From: Ohtaekwangia sp.
Lineage (GTDB): Bacteria; Bacteroidota; Bacteroidia; Cytophagales; Cyclobacteriaceae
Length of the DNA stretch: 64,000 nt
Direction: 5' to 3'
Assembly (NCBI GenBank): GCA_021155195.1
Contig: JAJNPV010000042.1
Span: forward strand, 248,001 to 312,000
In this document: piece after piece, positions 63,018 to 64,000 of the stretch
How positions within the stretch are numbered: position 1 is the stretch's first letter
How the letters are laid out: every line of letters begins with the position of its first letter
The notes under the pieces: model-generated
Databases searched by the model: none
What the model was told of the DNA's origin: nothing
What the model saw: the letters and a program-made list of their open reading frames with translations, nothing else
Translations under genes and position numbers: made by a program

Positions 63018-63203
63018 ATGGCAAAGTATTCAAAAAATGCTCAAAAAACTGTAGCTAAAGCAGTTAGAAAAATGAAAAAAGGAACTTTAAAATCTGGAAG
63101 TGGCGATACTGTTACTAATCGAAAACAGGCTATTGCCATCGGAATATCGGAGGCCGAAAAAAAAGGATACAAGGTGCCAAAGCAACCTGCTAAAAAGAAG
63201 TAG
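63018..63203 (+). CDS. DUF6496 small basic protein
   Basis: The 61-residue protein is very basic (KAVRKMKKGTLKSGSGDTV, then AIAIGISEAEKKGYKVP and a Lys-rich end). It fits the small DUF6496 family found next to stress genes in many bacteria, which may bind nucleic acid. It converges with the kinase gene, 9 bases apart. Confidence 0.85.
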   Translation: MAKYSKNAQKTVAKAVRKMKKGTLKSGSGDTVTNRKQAIAIGISEAEKKGYKVPKQPAKKK

Positions 63204-63212
63204 ATCGTGTTG

Positions 63213-64000
63213 CTATTCTATAGGTATATAGATGTCAAATCTTGCCCCTTTATTTATTTCGCCCTGAGCTGTTATAATTCCTTGATGATTTTCAACAATC
63301 TTCTTCACAATGGCTAGACCAATTCCAGTTCCTTGAAATTTATCTTTTTCATGTACTCGTTGAAATACTTCAAATATTCTTTCACTGTATTCATTTTCAA
63401 AACCAATCCCGTTGTCCGTATATTGAATGTGGCAATAAGTCAATTCACTTGAAAGTTTTTTATTATCGAATATTACTCCTGTCTCTCTTTCACATGTGAT
63501 TTTTATATGAGGCGAACGGTCTTTAATCGAGAATTTAAGAGAGTTGCCAACAAGGTTGATGAAAAGCTGCCTGAATTGAAAAGGAACAATTTTAATTTCA
63601 AGCATGGCACTTGTTTCTACCAGTGCATTTTTTTCATGCAATTCTTCCTTTAAATCTTCTTTTACTTCATCAATTATTTTTTCAAGATTTATAGTTTCTA
63701 ATTTCCTTTCCTGTGTGGTAGCTCGTGAGTAAGCGAGCAAATCCTGAATAAGAATTTGCATTCGGTGGGCTGCATTGTTCATACGTTGAAATTTATCTTT
63801 GCCATCATCCGATAAATTTTTTGATTCCCTCTCAACTATTTGTGAGGCAAACGTTTGAATTTTGCGAAGAGGTTCTTGTAAATCATGACTTGAAACATAG
63901 GTGAAGGATTGGAGCTCCTTATTCATTTTTTCAAGCTGATCATTTTGTGCTTTAAGCTGCGCTTCCGATTTTTTTCTTTCTGTAATATCCTGATAAGAAG
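63213..64000 (-). CDS. PAS sensor histidine kinase, C-terminal part
   Basis: The frame is open from the right edge of the window, so the gene begins beyond it; the first visible residues, YQDITERKKSEAQLKAQ, are the end of a PAS/PAC domain. HisKA follows (TYVSSHDLQEPLRKIQTFA), then HATPase_c with NLVGNSLKFSIKD, DNGIGFENEY and GTGIGLAIVKKIV. The core is closely similar to that of the 52829-56155 kinase, so the two are recent or well-conserved paralogues. An internal ATG at 63926 is not the real start. Confidence 0.92.
   Translation of the reverse strand, partial: SYQDITERKKSEAQLKAQNDQLEKMNKELQSFTYVSSHDLQEPLRKIQTFASQIVERESKNLSDDGKDKFQRMNNAAHRMQILIQDLLAYSRATTQERKLETINLEKIIDEVKEDLKEELHEKNALVETSAMLEIKIVPFQFRQLFINLVGNSLKFSIKDRSPHIKITCERETGVIFDNKKLSSELTYCHIQYTDNGIGFENEYSERIFEVFQRVHEKDKFQGTGIGLAIVKKIVENHQGIITAQGEINKGARFDIYIPIE

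Overview
This 64 kb window reads as chromosome of a Bacteroidota bacterium, probably a Cytophagales-type soil or freshwater aerobe. The reasons are a SusC/SusD pair, a fused CcoN-CcoO oxidase subunit, a TamB/lipoprotein-TamA pair, many short-signal lipoproteins, AT-rich leaders without clear Shine-Dalgarno sites, and -7 elements of the TAnnTTTG type. I see no rRNA, tRNA, CRISPR array, insertion sequence or phage. It is a well-packed chromosomal region rather than a mobile island.

Layout. 1-4.7 kb: the tail of a sensor kinase, then small envelope and stress proteins (DUF1328, YtxH, CsbD, coiled-coil lipoprotein), an AI-2E-type permease, a Cys-less ArsC/Spx-like protein and an OmpA lipoprotein. 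4.7-15.8 kb: a compact glucuronoxylan utilisation locus with GH67 alpha-glucuronidase, GH43, a LacI regulator, SusC, SusD and a CE15-type glucuronoyl esterase, with a LacI-like palindrome in the divergent gap. 15.8-32.3 kb: a microaerobic respiration block. It holds two universal stress proteins, a soluble PAS kinase with FixL-like residues, a response regulator fused to a Crp/Fnr protein, two YceI proteins, a porin-like protein, and the cbb3 oxidase genes (ccoNO, Q, P, G, H, a SafE-like gene, ccoS, ccoI) with an acetyl-CoA hydrolase/transferase gene embedded. 32.4-35.8 kb: a 2-keto-3-deoxy sugar-acid operon (DapA-like aldolase, sodium symporter, DgoK-like kinase). 35.9-38.6 kb: more small stress and envelope proteins. 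38.6-42.3 kb: an operon of N-formylglutamate amidohydrolase, DUF1704 (QEGLA) metallopeptidase and a GshB-like ATP-grasp ligase, divergent from a fatty-acid hydroxylase. 43-50.4 kb: tamB and tamL. 50.4-64 kb: small proteins, a receiver protein and a multi-PAS CHASE3 kinase, an FAD oxidoreductase, an Mla-type lipid transporter (E, F, D), TerC, stress proteins and a second kinase that runs off the right edge.

The most interesting signal is regulatory. Five promoters (two uspA genes, yceI, ccoNO, and a DUF4142 gene) carry 14-bp Crp/Fnr-type sites, YTGAY-N4-RTCAR. Four of them have two sites whose centres are exactly 22 bp apart. In all five, one site centre lies 33-34 bp upstream of the centre of a TAnnTTTG-like -7 element, which is class II activator geometry. 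In the middle of this set lies a kinase/regulator pair that looks like FixL plus a FixJ-FixK fusion, so the rhizobial FixL-FixJ-FixK-fixNOQP cascade may exist here in two proteins. A second candidate system is the ligase / carboxypeptidase-like / amidohydrolase operon at 38.6-42.3 kb, whose two main enzyme folds recall the tubulin tyrosine ligase and tyrosine carboxypeptidase pair.
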